64,000 nt of DNA from Balaenoptera acutorostrata (GCF_949987535.1 NC_080073.1:91427344-91491343); one strand, 5' to 3'; shown: positions 1 to 12,437, numbered from the stretch's first letter. Notes: generated from the sequence alone by a model not told the origin. Translations and numbers: made by a program.

Positions 1-429
1 TCTGTCTGAGTTCAAGACGCTGTTTTTCCTTCTTTACACCATTCCATGTCTCACAAGGCAAACCTCAAATAGTTCTGGATTTTGGACTTCCTATTATTTC
101 TTATAGGTCAGTATCATATTTTGCTTGTGCTTGGTTGTCTCCCTCCTTCCACCCTTCCTGAATATCATTTTAAAAATCGGAGTTAAATAGAGCCTGCAAT
201 TGTAACTGTTTTTTAAGATACACACCTCCCCTGCCCCCTTTGGTGAATATTTGCAATTATGAAATCAGAATTCCTCTCTTGAATACTTCCCAAGAGTCTT
301 TTTCCATTTAGAGGACTACTTGCTGATTGATAGTAGGCACTCAGTGAAGATTTTTAGAATTTAATTTAAGGATTCCCAGGGAGCTAGCATACTTGATAAA
401 CCTTACAGCCACAGGAATTTTAATTTTAT
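1..429. other. Unique flanking sequence
   Basis: AT-rich sequence without a recognisable gene or repeat of known family. Confidence 0.5.
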
Positions 430-441
430 TGTTGCTAACAT

Positions 442-757
442 GTATAATTTTTTTTTAACAGATTATTTTTTACATTTATTTATTTATTTATTTTTGGCTG
501 TGTTGGGTCTTCGTTTCTGTGCGAGGGCTTTCTCCAGTTGTGGCAAGCGGGGGCCACTCTTCATCGCGGTGCGCGGGCCTCTCACTGTCGCGGCCTCTCT
601 TGTTGTGGAGCACAGGCTCCAGACGCGCAGGCTCAGTAATTGTGGCTCATGGGCCTAGTTGCTCTGCGGCATGTGGGATCTTCCCAGACCAGGGCTCGAA
701 CCCATGTCCCCTGCATTAGCAGGCAGATTTTCAACCACTGCGCCACCAGGGAAGCCC
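442..757 (-). mobile_element. Cetacean CHR-type tRNA-derived SINE
   Basis: The + strand shows an ATTT tail, the conserved body (ggctgtgttgggtcttcg and onward) and, at the right end, the reverse complement of the tRNA-like head (gccaccagggaagccc). Perfect 12-bp target-site duplications tgttgctaacat lie at 430-441 and 758-769. Apparent open frames in it are non-coding. Confidence 0.93.
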
Positions 758-1152
758 TGTTGCTAACATTTGAGAATACATTTTACTTTTTAATTTTTTT
801 TGTTTTTGTCGGTTTTTTAAACTGAAGTATAGTTGATTTATGATATTATATTCATTTCAGGTGTACAGCATAGAGATTCAGTATTTTTACAGATAATACT
901 CCATTAAGTTACTACAAGATAATGGCTATAATTCCCTGTGCTGTGCAATACATCTTCGCTGCTTATCTGTTTTATTTATTTATTTATTTATTATCCATTT
1001 TATACATATTAGTGTATATATGTCAATCCCAATCTCCCGATTCATCACACCACTCCCCCCCAACCACTTTCCCCCCTTGGTGTCAATACATTTGTTCTCT
1101 GCATCTCTATCTCAATTTCTGCCCTGCAAACTGGTTCATCTGTACCATTTTT

Positions 1153-4100
1153 CTAGGTTCCACATATACGCGTTAATATACGATATTTGTTTTTCTCTTT
1201 CTGACTTACTTCACTCTGTATGACAGTCTCTAGATCCATCCACGTCTCTACAAATGACCCAATTTCGTTCTTTTTTATGGCTAATATTCCATTATATATA
1301 TGTACCACATCTTCTTTATCCATTCATCTGTTGATGGGCATTTAGGTTGCTTCCATGTCCAGGCTATTGTAAATAGTGCTGCAATGAACATTGGGGTGCA
1401 TGTGTCTTTTCGAATTATGGTTTTCTCTGGGTATATGCCCAGTAGTAGGATTGCTGGGGCATATGGTAATTCTATTTTTACTTTTTTAAGGAACTACCAT
1501 ACTGTTCTCCATAATGGCTGTATCAATTTATATTCCCACCAACAGTGCAACAGGGTTCCCTTTTCTCCACACCCTCTCCAGCATTCGTTGTTTGTAGCTT
1601 TTCTGATGATGCCCATTCTAACTGGTGTGAGGTGATACCTCATTGTAGTTTTGATTTGCATTTCTCTAATAATTAGTGATGTTGAGCAGTTTTTCGTGTG
1701 CTTCTTCGCCATCTGTATGTCCTCTTTGGAGAAATGTCTATTTAGGTCTTCTGCCCATTTTTTGATTGGGTTGTTTGTTTTTTTACTATTTGAGCTGGAT
1801 AAGCTGTTTATATATTTTGGAGCTCAATCCTTTGTCCGTTGATTTGTTTGCAAATATTTTCTCCCATTCTGAGGGTTGTCTTTTCATCTTGTTTGTAGTT
1901 TCCCTTGCTGTGCAAAAGCTTTTAAGTTTCATTACGTCCCATTTGTTTATTTTTGTTTTTATTTCCATTACTCTAGGAGGTGGATCAAAAAAGATCTTGC
2001 TGTGATTTATGTCACAGAGTGTTCTTCCTATGTTTTCCTCTAAGAGTTTTATAGTGTCTGGTCTTACATTTAGGTCTCTAATCCATTTTGAGTTTATTTT
2101 TGTGTATGGTGTTAGGGAGTGTTCTAATTTCATTCTTTTACATGTAGCTGCCCAGTTCTCCCAGCACCACTTATTGAAGAGACTGTCTTTTCTCCATTGT
2201 ATATCCTTGCCTCCTTTGTCATAGATTAGTTGACCATAGGTGCATGGGTTTATCTCTAGGCTTTGGCTTTCTATCCTGTTCCACTGATCTGTATTTCTGT
2301 TTTTGTTCCAGTACCATATTGTATTGATTACTGTAGCTTTGTAGTATAGTCTGAAGTCCAGGAGCCTGAATCCTCCAGCTCCGTTTTTTTCCCCTCAAGA
2401 CCGCTTTGGCTATTTGGGGTCTTCTGTGTCTCCATACAAATTTTAACATTTTTTGTTCTAGTTCCATAAAAAATGCCATTGGTAATTTGATAGGGATTGC
2501 ATTGAATCTGTACAGTGCTTTGGGTAGTATAGTCATTTTCACAATATTGATTCTTCCAATCCAAGAACATGGTATATCTCTCCATCTGTTGGTATTATCT
2601 TTAATTTCTTTCATCAGTGTCTTATAGTTTTCTGCCTACAGGTCTTTTGTCTCCCTAGGTAGGTTTATTCCTAGGTATTTTATTCTTTTTGTTGCAATGG
2701 TAAATGGGAGTGTTTCCTTAATTTCTCTTTCAGATTTTTCATCATTGGTGTATAGGAATGCAAGAGATTTCTGTGCATTAATTTTGTATCCTGCAACTTT
2801 ACCAAATTCATTGATTAGCTCTAGTAGTTTTCTGGTGGCATCTTTAGGATTCTCTATGTATAGTATTGTGTCATCTGCAAACATTGACAGTTTTACTTCT
2901 TCTTTTCCAATTTGTATTCCTTTTATTTCTTTGTCTTCTCTGATTGCCGTGGCTAGGACTTCCAAAACTATGTTGATTAATAGTGGTGAGAGTGGACATC
3001 CTTGTCTTGTTCCTGATCTTAGAGGAAATGCTTTCAGTTTTTCACCATTGAGAATGATGTTTCTGTGGGTTTGTCATATATGGCCTTTATTATGTTGAGG
3101 TAGGTTCCCTCTATGCCCACTTTCTGGAGAGTTTTTATCATAAATGGGTGTTGAATTTTGTCAAAAGCTTTTTCTGCATCTATTGAGATGATCATATGGT
3201 TTTTATTCTTCAGTTTGTTAATATGGTTTATCACATTGACTGATTTTGCACATACTGAAGAATCCTTGCATCCCTGGGATAAATCCCACTTAATCATGGT
3301 GTATGATCCTTTTAATGTGCTGTTGGATTCTGTTTGCTAGTATTTGTTGAGGATTTTTGCATCTATATTCATCAGTGATATTGGTCTGTAGTTTTCTTTT
3401 TTTATAGTATCTGTGTCTGGTTTTGGTATCAGGGTGATGGTGGCCTCAAAGAATGAGTTTGGGAGTGTTCCTTCCTCTGCAATTTTTTGGAAGAGTTTGA
3501 GATGGATGGGTGTTAGCTCTTCTCTAAATGTTTGATAGAATTCATCTGTGAAGCCATCTGTTCCTGGACTTTTGTTGGAAGATTTTTAATCACAGTTTCA
3601 ATTTCATTACTTGTGATTGGTCTGTTCATATTTTCTATTTCTTCCTGGTTCAGTCTTGGAATGTTTTACCTTTATAAGAATTTGTCCATTTCTCCCACGT
3701 GGTCCATTTTATTGGCATAGCGTTGCTTGTGGTAATCTCTTGGGATGCTTTGTATTTCTGCGGTGTCTGTTGTAACTTCTCCTTTTTCATTTCTAATTTT
3801 ATTGATTTGAGTCCTCGCCCTCTTTTTCTTGCTGAGTCTGGCTAATGGTTTCTCAAATTTGTTTATCTTCTCAAAGAATCAGCTTTTAGTTTTATTGATC
3901 TTTGCTATTGTTTTCTTTGTTTCTATTTCATTTATTTCTGCTCTGATCTCTATGATTTCTTTCCTTCTGCTAACTTTGGGGTTTTTTTGTTCTTCTTTCT
4001 CTAGTTCTTTTAGGTGTAAAGTTAGATTGTTTGAGATTTTTCTTGTTTCTTGAGGTAGGCTTGTATAGCTATAAACTTCCCTCTTAGAACTGCTTTTGCT

Positions 4101-4965
4101 GCATCCCATAGGTTTTGGATCATGGTGTTTTCATTGTCATTTGTCTCTAGGTATTTTCTGATTTCCTCTTTGATTTCTTCAGTGATCTCTTGGTTATTTA
4201 GTAACGTATTGTTTAGCCTCCATGTGTTTGTGTTTTTTACGTTTTTTCCCCTGTAATTCATTTCTAATCTCATAACATGTGGTCAGAAAAGATGCTTGAT
4301 ATGATGTCAATTTTCTTAAATTTCCTGAGGCTTGATTTGTGACCCAAGATGTCATCTATCCTGGAGAATGCTCCGTGTGCACTTGAGAAGAAAGTGTAAT
4401 CTGCTGTTTTTGGATGGAATGTCCTATAAATATCAATTAAATCTATCTGGTCTACTGTGTCATTTAAAGCTTCTGTTTCCTTATTTATTTTCATTTTGGA
4501 TGATCTGTCCATTGGTGTAAGTGATGTGTTAAAGTCCTCCACTATTATTGTGTTACTGTCGATTTCCTCTTTTATAGCTGTTAGCAGTTGCCTTATGTAT
4601 TGAGGTGCTCCTATGTTGGGTGCATAGATATTTACAATTGTTATATCTTCTTCTTGGATTGATCCCTTGATCATTATGTAGTGTCCTTCCTTGTCTCTTG
4701 TAGCATTCTTTATTTTAAAGTCTATTTTTTCTGATATGAGTATTGCTACTCCAGCTTTCTTTTGATTTCCATTTGCATGGAATATCTTTTTCCATCCCTT
4801 CACTTTCAGTCTGTATGTGTCCCTAGGTCTGAAGTGGGTCTCTTGTAGACAGCATATAGATGGGTCTTGTTTTTGTATCCATTCAGCAAGCCTGTGTCTT
4901 TTGGTTGGAGCATTTAATCCATTCACGTTTAAGGTAATTATCGATATGTATGTTCCTATGACCAT
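1153..4965 (-). pseudogene. L1 ORF2 pseudogene (endonuclease / reverse transcriptase), copy 1
   Basis: The frame begins MVIGTYISIITLNVNGLNAP at 4965, the standard start of the L1 apurinic-type endonuclease, and stays open to 4270 (231 residues). After that it continues only in pieces in shifting frames. The reverse-transcriptase catalytic motif FADD is intact within the piece at 2636-2965 ([12 protein letters not shown]). The C-terminal region ends at a TAG at 1153-1155. The span of 3.81 kb is close to the usual length of roughly 1,275 codons, so there is no large deletion, only frameshifts and stops. The intact enzyme would nick DNA and copy L1 RNA in cis; this copy cannot make it. Confidence 0.9.
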
Positions 4966-5023
4966 TTTCTTAATTGTTTTGGGTTTGTTTTTGTAGGTCC
5001 TTTTCTTCTCTTGTGTTTCCCAC

Positions 5024-6232
5024 TTAGAGAAGTTCCTTTAGCATTTGTTGTAGAGCTGGTTTGGTGGTGCTGAATTCTCTTAGCTTTTGCTTGTCTGTAA
5101 AGCTTTTGATTTCTCCATCGAATCTGAATGAGATCCTTGCCGGGTAGAGTAATCTTGGTTGTAGGTTCTTCCCTCTCATCACTTTAAGTATATCATGCCA
5201 CTCCCTTCTGGCCTGTAGAGTTTCTTCTGAGAAATCAGCTGTTAACCTTATGGGAGTTCCCGTGTATTTTATTTGTCATTTTTCCCTTGCTGCTTTCAAT
5301 AATTTTTCTTTGTCTTTAATTTTTGCCAATTGATTACTATGTGTCTCGGCGTGTTTCTCCTTGGGTTTATCCTGTATGGGACTCTCTGCGCTTCCTGGAC
5401 TTGGGTGGCTATTTCCTTTCCCATGTTAAGGAAGTTTTTGACTATAATCTCTTCAAATATTTTCTGTGGTCCTTTCTCTCTCTCTTCTCCTTCTGGGACC
5501 CCTATAATGCGAATGTTGTTGCATTTAATGTTGTCCCAGAGGTCTCTTAGGCTGTCTTCATTTCTTTTCATTCTTTTTTCTTTATTCTGTTCTGCAGCCG
5601 TGAATTCCACCATTCTGTCTTCCAGGTCACTTATCCATTCTTCTGCCTCAGTTATTCTGCTATTGATTCCTTCTAGTGTAGTTTTCATTTCAGTTATTGT
5701 ATTGTTCATCTCTGTTGGTTCTTTAATTCTTCTAGGTCTTTGTTAAACATTTCTTGCATCTTCTCGATCTTTGCCTCCATTTTTTTTTTTCCTACTTTAT
5801 TTATTTATTTATTTATTTTTGGCTGTGTTGGGTCTTCGGTTCGTGCGAGGGCTTTCTCTAGTTGTGGTAAGTGGGGGCCACTCTTCATCACGGTGCGGGG
5901 ACCGCTCTTCATCGCGGTGTGCGGGCCTTTCACTATCGCGGCCCCTCCCGTTGCGGGGCACAGGCTCCAGACGCGCAGGCTCAGTAGTTGTGGCTCACGG
6001 GCCCAGCTGCTCCGTGGCATGTGGGATCTTCCCAGACCGGGGCTCGAACCCGTGTCCCCTGCATTAGCAGGCAGATTCTCAACCACTGCGCCACCAGGGA
6101 AGCCCTGCCTCCATTCTTTTTCTGAGGTCCTGGATCATCTTCACTATCATTATTCTGAATTATTTTTCTGGAAGGTTGCCTATTTCCCCTTCATTTAGTT
6201 GTTTTTCTGGGGTTTTATCTTATTCCTTCATC
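5024..6232 (-). pseudogene. L1 ORF1 pseudogene (RNA-binding protein), copy 1, split by a SINE
   Basis: The best-preserved part is at 5296-5709, with the coiled-coil style stretch (INSRITEAEEWISDLEDRM) followed by the RNA-recognition region (NIRIIGVPEGEEREKGPQ). The frame is broken after that; the expected C-terminus KELL-stop is recognisable at 5024. Near the N-terminal part the SINE at 5782-6105 interrupts it. The 5' limit is approximate. ORF1 proteins form trimers that coat L1 RNA. Confidence 0.8.
5782..6105 (-). mobile_element. CHR-type SINE inserted in L1 ORF1
   Basis: It has the same body and head as the other copies. Target-site duplications tgcctccatt are at 5772-5781 and 6106-6115. 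It carries an unusual internal near-duplication of about 24 bp at 5881-5926 (ctcttcatcacggtg, then ctcttcatcgcggtg). It must postdate the host L1. Confidence 0.92.
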
Positions 6233-7163
6233 TGGTACATAGCCCTCTGCCTTTTCGTCTTGTCTGTCTTTCTGTGAATGTGGTTTTCCTTCCACAGGCT
6301 GCAGAATTGTAGTTCTTCTTGCTTCTGCTGTCTGCCCTCTGGTGGATGAGGCTATCTAAGAGACTTGTGCAAGCTTCCTGATGGGAGGGACTGGTGGTGG
6401 GTAGAGCTGGCTGTTGCTCTGGTGGGCAGAGCTCAGTAAAACTTTAATCCGCTTGTCTGTTGATGGGTGGGGCTGGGTTCCCTCCCTGTTGGTTGTTTGG
6501 CCTGAGGTGACCCAACACTGGAGCCTACCGGGGCTCTTTGGTGGGGCTAATGGCAGACTGTGGGAGGGCTCACTCCAAGGAGTACTTCCCAGAACCTGCT
6601 GCCAGTGTCTTTGTCCTCACGGTGAGACACAGCCACCCCCTGCCTCTGCAGGAGACCTTCCAACACTAGCAGGTAGGTCTGGTTCAGTCTCCTATGGGGT
6701 CACTGCTCCTTCCCCTGGGTCCTGATGCACACACCACTTTGTGTGTGCCCTCCAAGAGTGGAGTCTCTGTTTCCCCCAGTCCTGTCGAAATCCTGTAATC
6801 AAATCCCACTAGCCTTCAAAGTCTGATTCTCTAGGAATTCCTTCTCCCATTGCCGGACCCCCAGAATGGGAAGCCTGATGTGGGGCTCAGAACCTTCACT
6901 CCAGTGGGTGGACTTCTGTGGCATAAGTGTTCTCCAGTTTGTGAGTCACCCACCCAGCAGTTATGGGATTTGATTTTATTGTGATTGCGCCCCTCCTACC
7001 ACCTCATTGTGGCTTCTCCTTTGTCTTTGGATGCGGAGTATTTTTTGGTGAGTTCCAGTGTCTTCCTGTCAATGATTGTTCAGCAGTTAGTTGTGATTCT
7101 GGTGCTCTGGCAAGAGGGAGTGAGAGCACGTCCTTCTACTCCGCCATCTTGAAGAATGTAAGT
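6233..7163 (-). other. L1 5' UTR of copy 1
   Basis: This is the non-coding leader of the minus-strand L1, ending at the ccgccatcttgaag block (reverse of the L1 start). It is about 0.9 kb, much shorter than the leader of the other large L1 in the window (about 2.2 kb), and clearly less CpG-rich. The open frame at 6414-6725 on the + strand is a by-product. Confidence 0.7.
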
Positions 7164-7689
7164 CTGCTTATCTATTTTATACATGGTAGTTTGTATCTCT
7201 TAATCCCATATCCTAATTTACCCCTCCCCCTTCCCTCTCCCCACTGGTAACCACTAGTTTGTTTCCTATATCTGTGAGTTTGTTTCTGTTTGGTTATATA
7301 CATTCATTTGCATTATTTTTAAGACTCTACATATAAGTGATAATATACAGTATTTGTCTGTCTGACTTATTTCACTCATCATAATATTCTCTAGGTCCAT
7401 CCACATTGCTACAAATGGCAGAATTTCACATTTGAGAATACATTTTAAAGTCCTAATTTCCTCCATTTACTTAACATATATACCATGAAATGAGGGAATT
7501 AAAAGTGGAAATAGCTTTAGTGATTATTTCACCTCCTTCTCGCCTTAATTTTACAATGAGTTAACTAAATCAAAGGAGTTAAATTATTAAACCAAAATCA
7601 TGCAGCTAGCTAGTGAAGGCATCAACATTAGAATATAGAAATATGGGTTCAATTTAATAGAGATAAATATATCTGCACTTTAAAGCTAA

Positions 7690-8275
7690 AGTGGACATTT
7701 GTTTTTATTGAAAGCCTGAAATCCACTCCTCCTTCTTTTGGTAACAGAACCCTATTTTTTTTCTTAGAAAATTACTCTTCCCCCACTTTCAGTTAAAAGG
7801 TTGAGTTGTGCTAATTCAGTCTCCAGCTCCACAGATGGGCATGTAACACAGGTCTGACCAGTCAGAGTTGTACATTCTTTATGTGGTTCAGAGATGGGCA
7901 TGTGACCCATCCAGAGCCAATGAGACTCAATCCTGGGATTCCCGTTGGCAGGACAGCATCCTCTGGTTACTGAGAGGATAGGACACTAGCCTGGAACTGC
8001 AGGCAGCCGTCTTGCCATTTTAAGGGGAGTATTGCATAATAATGGAACATCATAGAGGAAAACAAAATCCAGAGATGGCAAAAGACCAATCCTGAAAACA
8101 CTGAGACCCAGGATCTAGATGTGTCTGACGTGTGAATACACTTGGACTTTTCAGTTATTTGACTAATCACTTTGTTAGCCAATAAATCATCACCCTGTTT
8201 TTTGTTTTGTTTTTTAATTGCCTAAGGATGCTTGAAATGGGATTTCTGTCATTTACAACTAAAAGAAACAATGAA
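7690..8275. repeat. Probable ancient mammalian interspersed repeat, family not resolved
   Basis: Phrases such as gggcatgtgaccca, agccaatgagactcaatcctggga and gccaataaatcatcacc resemble a dispersed, well-diverged mammalian repeat with LTR-like or DNA-transposon-like style. I cannot name the family with confidence. The motif gatgggcatgt...cacaggtctgaccagtcaga recurs in modified form about 60 bases later, suggesting internal repetition. No gene is visible. Confidence 0.35.
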
Positions 8276-9202
8276 AATGTGATCAAAAGCTCATAGATAA
8301 GGATAGGATTGGGGAGACATGGCCTAATAGTTATTTGTATGGAAGAGGCTCTTAGGAGAAATTCTTATTCATATTAATTTAAAATTGTTTTCTTGAAATA
8401 GATGACAGTAGGTCTGAGTTCTATACTGAGGGACCAAAAGAAGTAATGTAAATTTACTTCTATATGGCAGGGATATTTTTAACTTCTAGAAACAGCGATG
8501 ATATAGTCTCCATCTACAATGCACTGGTGATTTCTTTCTTGGAAAATTATTTTCAGTTTTGTGTAATGATTTTTAAGAGAGACAGGGACATACAATAGTT
8601 TCTCAGGAGGGGGGTAACTAAAATAGTATTGGATCTTAAAATCACACCGTTATTGAAGGACTAGTTTAGCCAATGGAAAGGAAGGCTTAGAAGAGAAAAA
8701 AAAAAAAAGCTCTTTTCACAGATTTTGACCCCTGTCAATTGGAAGAAAATATTTTTTATTTCATTTGGCAGAACTAGGAATAGTGGTTAAGAGTTTCGGG
8801 ACAGCAGATTTTAACTCAATATGAGCAAAATTTTTAACCAATATGCTTTTTCCACAGTGACTGTCATGGGTTACATATGAGCCCCACGTATTTGTTATTT
8901 CCTTGGAAGAACAAACTGACACAAAAATGTTTCACTGTTTAAACAGAGTCCCTCCCCCTTCCCCAGTTAATAACTGAGAGCAGACTGTGTTTGTCTGTGC
9001 ATCAGTATACTGTATGGTCGGGGACAATGTTAGGTAAGGGTGTTATATGTTCAGTACATGTATGAATAAAATAATTGTTTTTTTAAATCTATCTTCTCAT
9101 TTCAAAAACAATGTTCTACCTGTCTTAAGACTCTGTGAATGATTATATAATTGACTTCAGTTAGCAAAATATTAACGTATATGTCTAAGCTACAATGATA
9201 AG
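8276..9202. other. Unique AT-rich intergenic sequence
   Basis: No gene, RNA or repeat recognised, apart from an A-run at 8697-8708. Confidence 0.4.
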
Positions 9203-9279
9203 TATTGCATGGACCAAAAAGTTTGTTCAGGTTTTTCTGTAACATGTTGCCCGAATGAACTTTTTGGCCAACCCAATAC
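9203..9279. mobile_element. Mariner-type MITE
   Basis: A 77-bp near-palindrome: the left arm (attgcatggaccaaaaagtt) and the right arm (aactttttggccaacccaat) are inverted repeats separated by a short loop. This is the pattern of the short mariner-derived elements common in cetartiodactyl genomes. It contains no transposase. Confidence 0.82.
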
Positions 9280-9705
9280 ATAGTAGGACCTGACCTCTGT
9301 CTTCTAGGGAGGAATTAAATGTAGCCGTAGTCAATTTCCATATAATTTATACAAACTATTCCTATGTCCTGTCACGATGTATCATATTGATGAGTTTACT
9401 TCCCTCAATAAAGCACTTCAAGGAGAAGGACTATGTCTTCTCAGATTCCATATGAAAGTACTGGAGGTTCTAGCCAGCTCAATAGGAAAAAAAAAAAAAA
9501 AAAGAAATAAAAATACAAAGATTAGAGAGGAGGACATAAACTGTAACTTTTAAAAGAAGATATGATTTTCTACTTAGAAAAATTGGATCTATATACAAAT
9601 AAATAAAATGAATAAAAATTTAAAAAGGTTGCTATGTATAAGATGATAGATCAATTACAAAAGTAAATTGCAGCAAACAGAATATGTAGTGTAAAAAAAA
9701 AAGAG

Positions 9706-9988
9706 GGCTTCCCTGGTGGCGCAGTGGTTAAGAATCCGCCTGCCAATGCAGGGGACATGGGTTCGAGCCCTGGTCTGGGAAGATCCCACATGCCGCAGAG
9801 CAACTGGGCCTGTGAGCCACAACTACTGAGCCTGCACGTCTGGAGCCTGTGCTCTGCAACAAGAGAGGCCGTGACAGTGAGAGGCCTGCGCACCGCGATG
9901 AAGAGTGGCCCCCGCTTGCCACAACTAGAGAAAGCCCTCACACAGAAACGAAGACCCAACACAGCCAAAAATAAAAAACAAATAAATA
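9706..9988 (+). mobile_element. CHR-type SINE, sense orientation
   Basis: It begins ggcttccctggtggcgcagtgg and ends in an A-rich tail with AAAT units. An A10-gag direct repeat flanks it (9693-9705 and 9989-10001). It lies inside an old L1. Confidence 0.9.
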
Positions 9989-10895
9989 AAAAAAAAAAGA
10001 GAAAACATTTACAAGTGCAAAAGAAAATATAAAGTACCCTGAACAAATCTAATAAAAATGATCAAAGTATTTCATAAAACTTTATTGAAAACATCAAGAT
10101 CTGAATAAATTGAGAGAAATACAATACTCATAGAGCACAAGATTCTATATATCATAAAGATTTCAGTTCTCCACAAATGAGAATTTCTCCACAAATTGAG
10201 AAAGAAATTCAATACAATTCCAGTCAAAACCCAAGAGTTTTTCATGAAACTAACAAGCTGGTTCTAAAATTTATATGGAAGAAGAAGGTCCCAGATTGTC
10301 AAGATGCTCCTGAAGAACTATGTGGTGGAACACATCATACCAGGTACCAAGACTTTAATACATCAACTGTAATTATGACATTGTGGTATTGGCCCAGAGT
10401 AGACACAGAGACCAGTGGAATAAAATAGTGACCTTAGAAACAGATCAGCACAAAAATGAGAATTTGATATATGACAGAGCTGGATCGGTGGGAAAAACAG
10501 GAACAGGTTGATAAAAGTTTCTGAAACATCTAATAATCCATATGTAAAAAATGAAACCTGAATTCTATCTCACATCATATCCAAGAATTAATTCTAGATG
10601 AGGCTTAAGTATAAAACAAAATTTTAAAAAGCTTTAGTCAACCAAGATGTCTTTCGGTAGGTAAATGGATAAACAACTGTGGTGCATCCATGCATTGGAA
10701 TATTACACAGTGATGAAAAGAAATGAGTTGTCAAGCCATGAAAAAACAGGGAGGAACCTTAAAAGCATGTTGTTAAATGAAAAGAACCAATCTGAAAAGA
10801 CTACAAACTGTGGGATCTCAACTATATGACATTCTGGAGAAGGCAAATCTACAGAGGTGGAGATGGGGGAGGGAAGGATAAATAGGTGGAGCACA

Positions 10896-10961
10896 GAATA
10901 TATTGAGAGCAGTGAAACCATATTGTTTGAATATATTGAGAGCAGTAAAACCATATTGTTT
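10896..10961 (+). repeat. 33-bp tandem duplication within old L1 3' UTR
   Basis: Two adjacent 33-bp units (10896-10928 and 10929-10961) begin gaatatattgagagcagt and differ at one base. Confidence 0.9.
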
Positions 10962-11683
10962 GATACAGTAGTGATGGATACATATCATTATACATATTTC
11001 AAAACATATAAAATGTACAACACAAAGAGTGAACTCTAAGGTGAACTATGGACTCCCGTTAATAATAATGTATCAGTATTTGTTCATTAATTGTAACAAA
11101 TGTATCACACTAATGCAAGATGTAGATAATAGAGAAAACTGGCGGGGTGGGAAGAGAGGGGTTTGTGGTAACTCTTTGTACTTTCCAATCAATTTTTCTG
11201 TAAACCTAAAACTGCTCTTAAAAAATCTATTAATTAAAAATTTAGGAGATAATAGAAAATAAGCTTATCTGTGAATTATGGGTAAGATAGATTTCTTAAA
11301 TAAGATGCAACAATAAAGAAAAAGGTTGAATATGTGACTAAATTTAAATTAAGATCATTTACTTAAAAACACCATGAAGAGAGTGAAACACAGGCTACAG
11401 CCTGGGAGAAGATATTTGCAATAATTATGACTGATACATGTTTAGTACTGCTATCCAGAACATATAAAATACTCCTAAAAATAAAACAGAAATAGATAAA
11501 ACACAAAACAAATTATAGAAAGATAGGCAAAAAGCATGAATAGATATTTCAGAGAAGAGGACACATGAATGGTCCCTAGACAAATAGAAAGATGCTAAAC
11601 TTCATTACTAATAAGAAAAAATAATAAAAGGACCTAACCTTCACCAGTCTGACAAAAGCTTAAAAGGCTGTCAATACCAAGTG

Positions 11684-12437
11684 TGTTTCTAGTTTTTTGT
11701 TTTTTTTTTTTTAGCTTTTTAAGGAACCTCCATACTGTTCTCCATAGTGACTGTATCAATTTACATTCCCACCAACAGTGCAGGAGAGTTCCCTTTTCTT
11801 CACACCCTCTCCAGCATGTATTCTTTGTAGATTTTTTGATGATGGCCATTCTGAATGGTGTGAGGTGATATACCTCATTGTGGTTTTGATTTGTATTTCT
11901 CTAATGATTAGTGATGTTGAGCGAAGATGCGGCACATATATACAATGGAATATTACTCAACCATAAAAAGGAACAAAACTGAGTTATTTGTAATGAGGTG
12001 GATGGATCTAGAGTCTGTCATACCGAATGAAGTAAGAAAGAGAAAAACAAATACCATATGCTAACGCATACATATGGAATCTAAAAAAAAGGTACTGATG
12101 AACCTAATGGCAGGGCAGGAATAAAGACGCAGACATAGAGAACGGCCTTGAGGACACGGGGTAGGGGGAAGGGGAAGCTGAGACGAAGTGAGAGAGTAGC
12201 ACGGACATATATACACTACCAAATGTAAAATAAATAGCTAGTGGGAAACAGCCGCATAGCACGGGGAGATCAGCTTGGTGCTTTTTGACGACCTAGGGGG
12301 TGGGATAGGGAGGGTGGGAGGGAGGCACAAGGGGGAGGGATATGGGGATATATGTACGCATATAGCTGATTCACTTTGTTATACAGCAGAAACTAACACA
12401 GCACTGTAAAGCAATTTTACTCCAATAAAGATAAAAA
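11684..12437. mobile_element. Young L1 3' fragment with 5' inversion (twin priming)
   Basis: The left part, 11,684-11,925, reads L1 ORF2 in antisense (ttaaggaacctccatactgttctcc). The right part, from about 11,926, reads L1 in sense (gatgcggcacatatatacaatgg) through the 3' UTR and ends ccaataaagataaaaaa. Both are inside one pair of 11-bp duplications, aataccaagtg, at 11673-11683 and 12438-12448. This is the standard product of twin-primed reverse transcription. Confidence 0.92.

Larger units (their letters stand above)
976..7163 (-). mobile_element. Near-full-length L1 retrotransposon, antisense, inside the older L1
   Basis: Running on the minus strand, this element begins with cttcaagatggcgg (7141-7154 reversed), a typical artiodactyl L1 5' end. 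It has a roughly 0.9-kb 5' UTR, then ORF1, ORF2, a short 3' UTR and an ATTT-type tail at the left. A 17-bp duplication with one mismatch (ctgcttatct followed by g or a, then ttttat) sits at 959-975 and 7164-7180. The element is about 6.19 kb, including a SINE at 5782-6105. Both reading frames are broken, so it is immobile by itself. Confidence 0.9.
786..7427 (-). mobile_element. Older 5'-truncated L1, split by a younger L1
   Basis: The 3' end of an artiodactyl-type L1 (gaagtatagttgattta, then the ttccctgtgctgt region) occupies 786-975. The same element resumes at 7181-7427 with the ggtaaccac and ggtccatccacattgct segments. A perfect 20-bp target-site duplication flanks the whole composite, at 766-785 and 7428-7447. 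The interior 976-7163 is the younger insertion. Confidence 0.9.
9440..11245 (+). mobile_element. Old L1 fragment, ORF2 3' part and 3' UTR
   Basis: Decayed L1 sequence in sense orientation. Recognisable parts are the reverse-transcriptase region near 9450 (gtactggaggttctagcc), the attcaatacaattccagtcaaaa segment near 10,205, the aaatggataaacaactgtggt segment near 10,665, and a 3' end at about 11,150-11,245. A SINE interrupts it at 9706-9988. Its 83-residue open frame at 10177-10428 is a degraded ORF2 piece. Confidence 0.75.

Noticed and set aside
6963..7250. 95-codon frame that could suggest a small secreted or membrane protein
   Set aside because: It crosses the junction between the L1 5' UTR and older L1 sequence; it is a repeat artefact.
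9400..9415. aataaa hexamer at 9407 as a possible gene end
   Set aside because: There is no upstream exon or GT-rich downstream element, and AT-rich DNA yields many such hexamers by chance.
9651..10046. Repeated 60-150 codon frames with similar peptides (SSCGKRGPLFIAV type) at many positions
   Set aside because: All lie in CHR-type SINE copies. The similarity is that of the SINE, not of a protein family.
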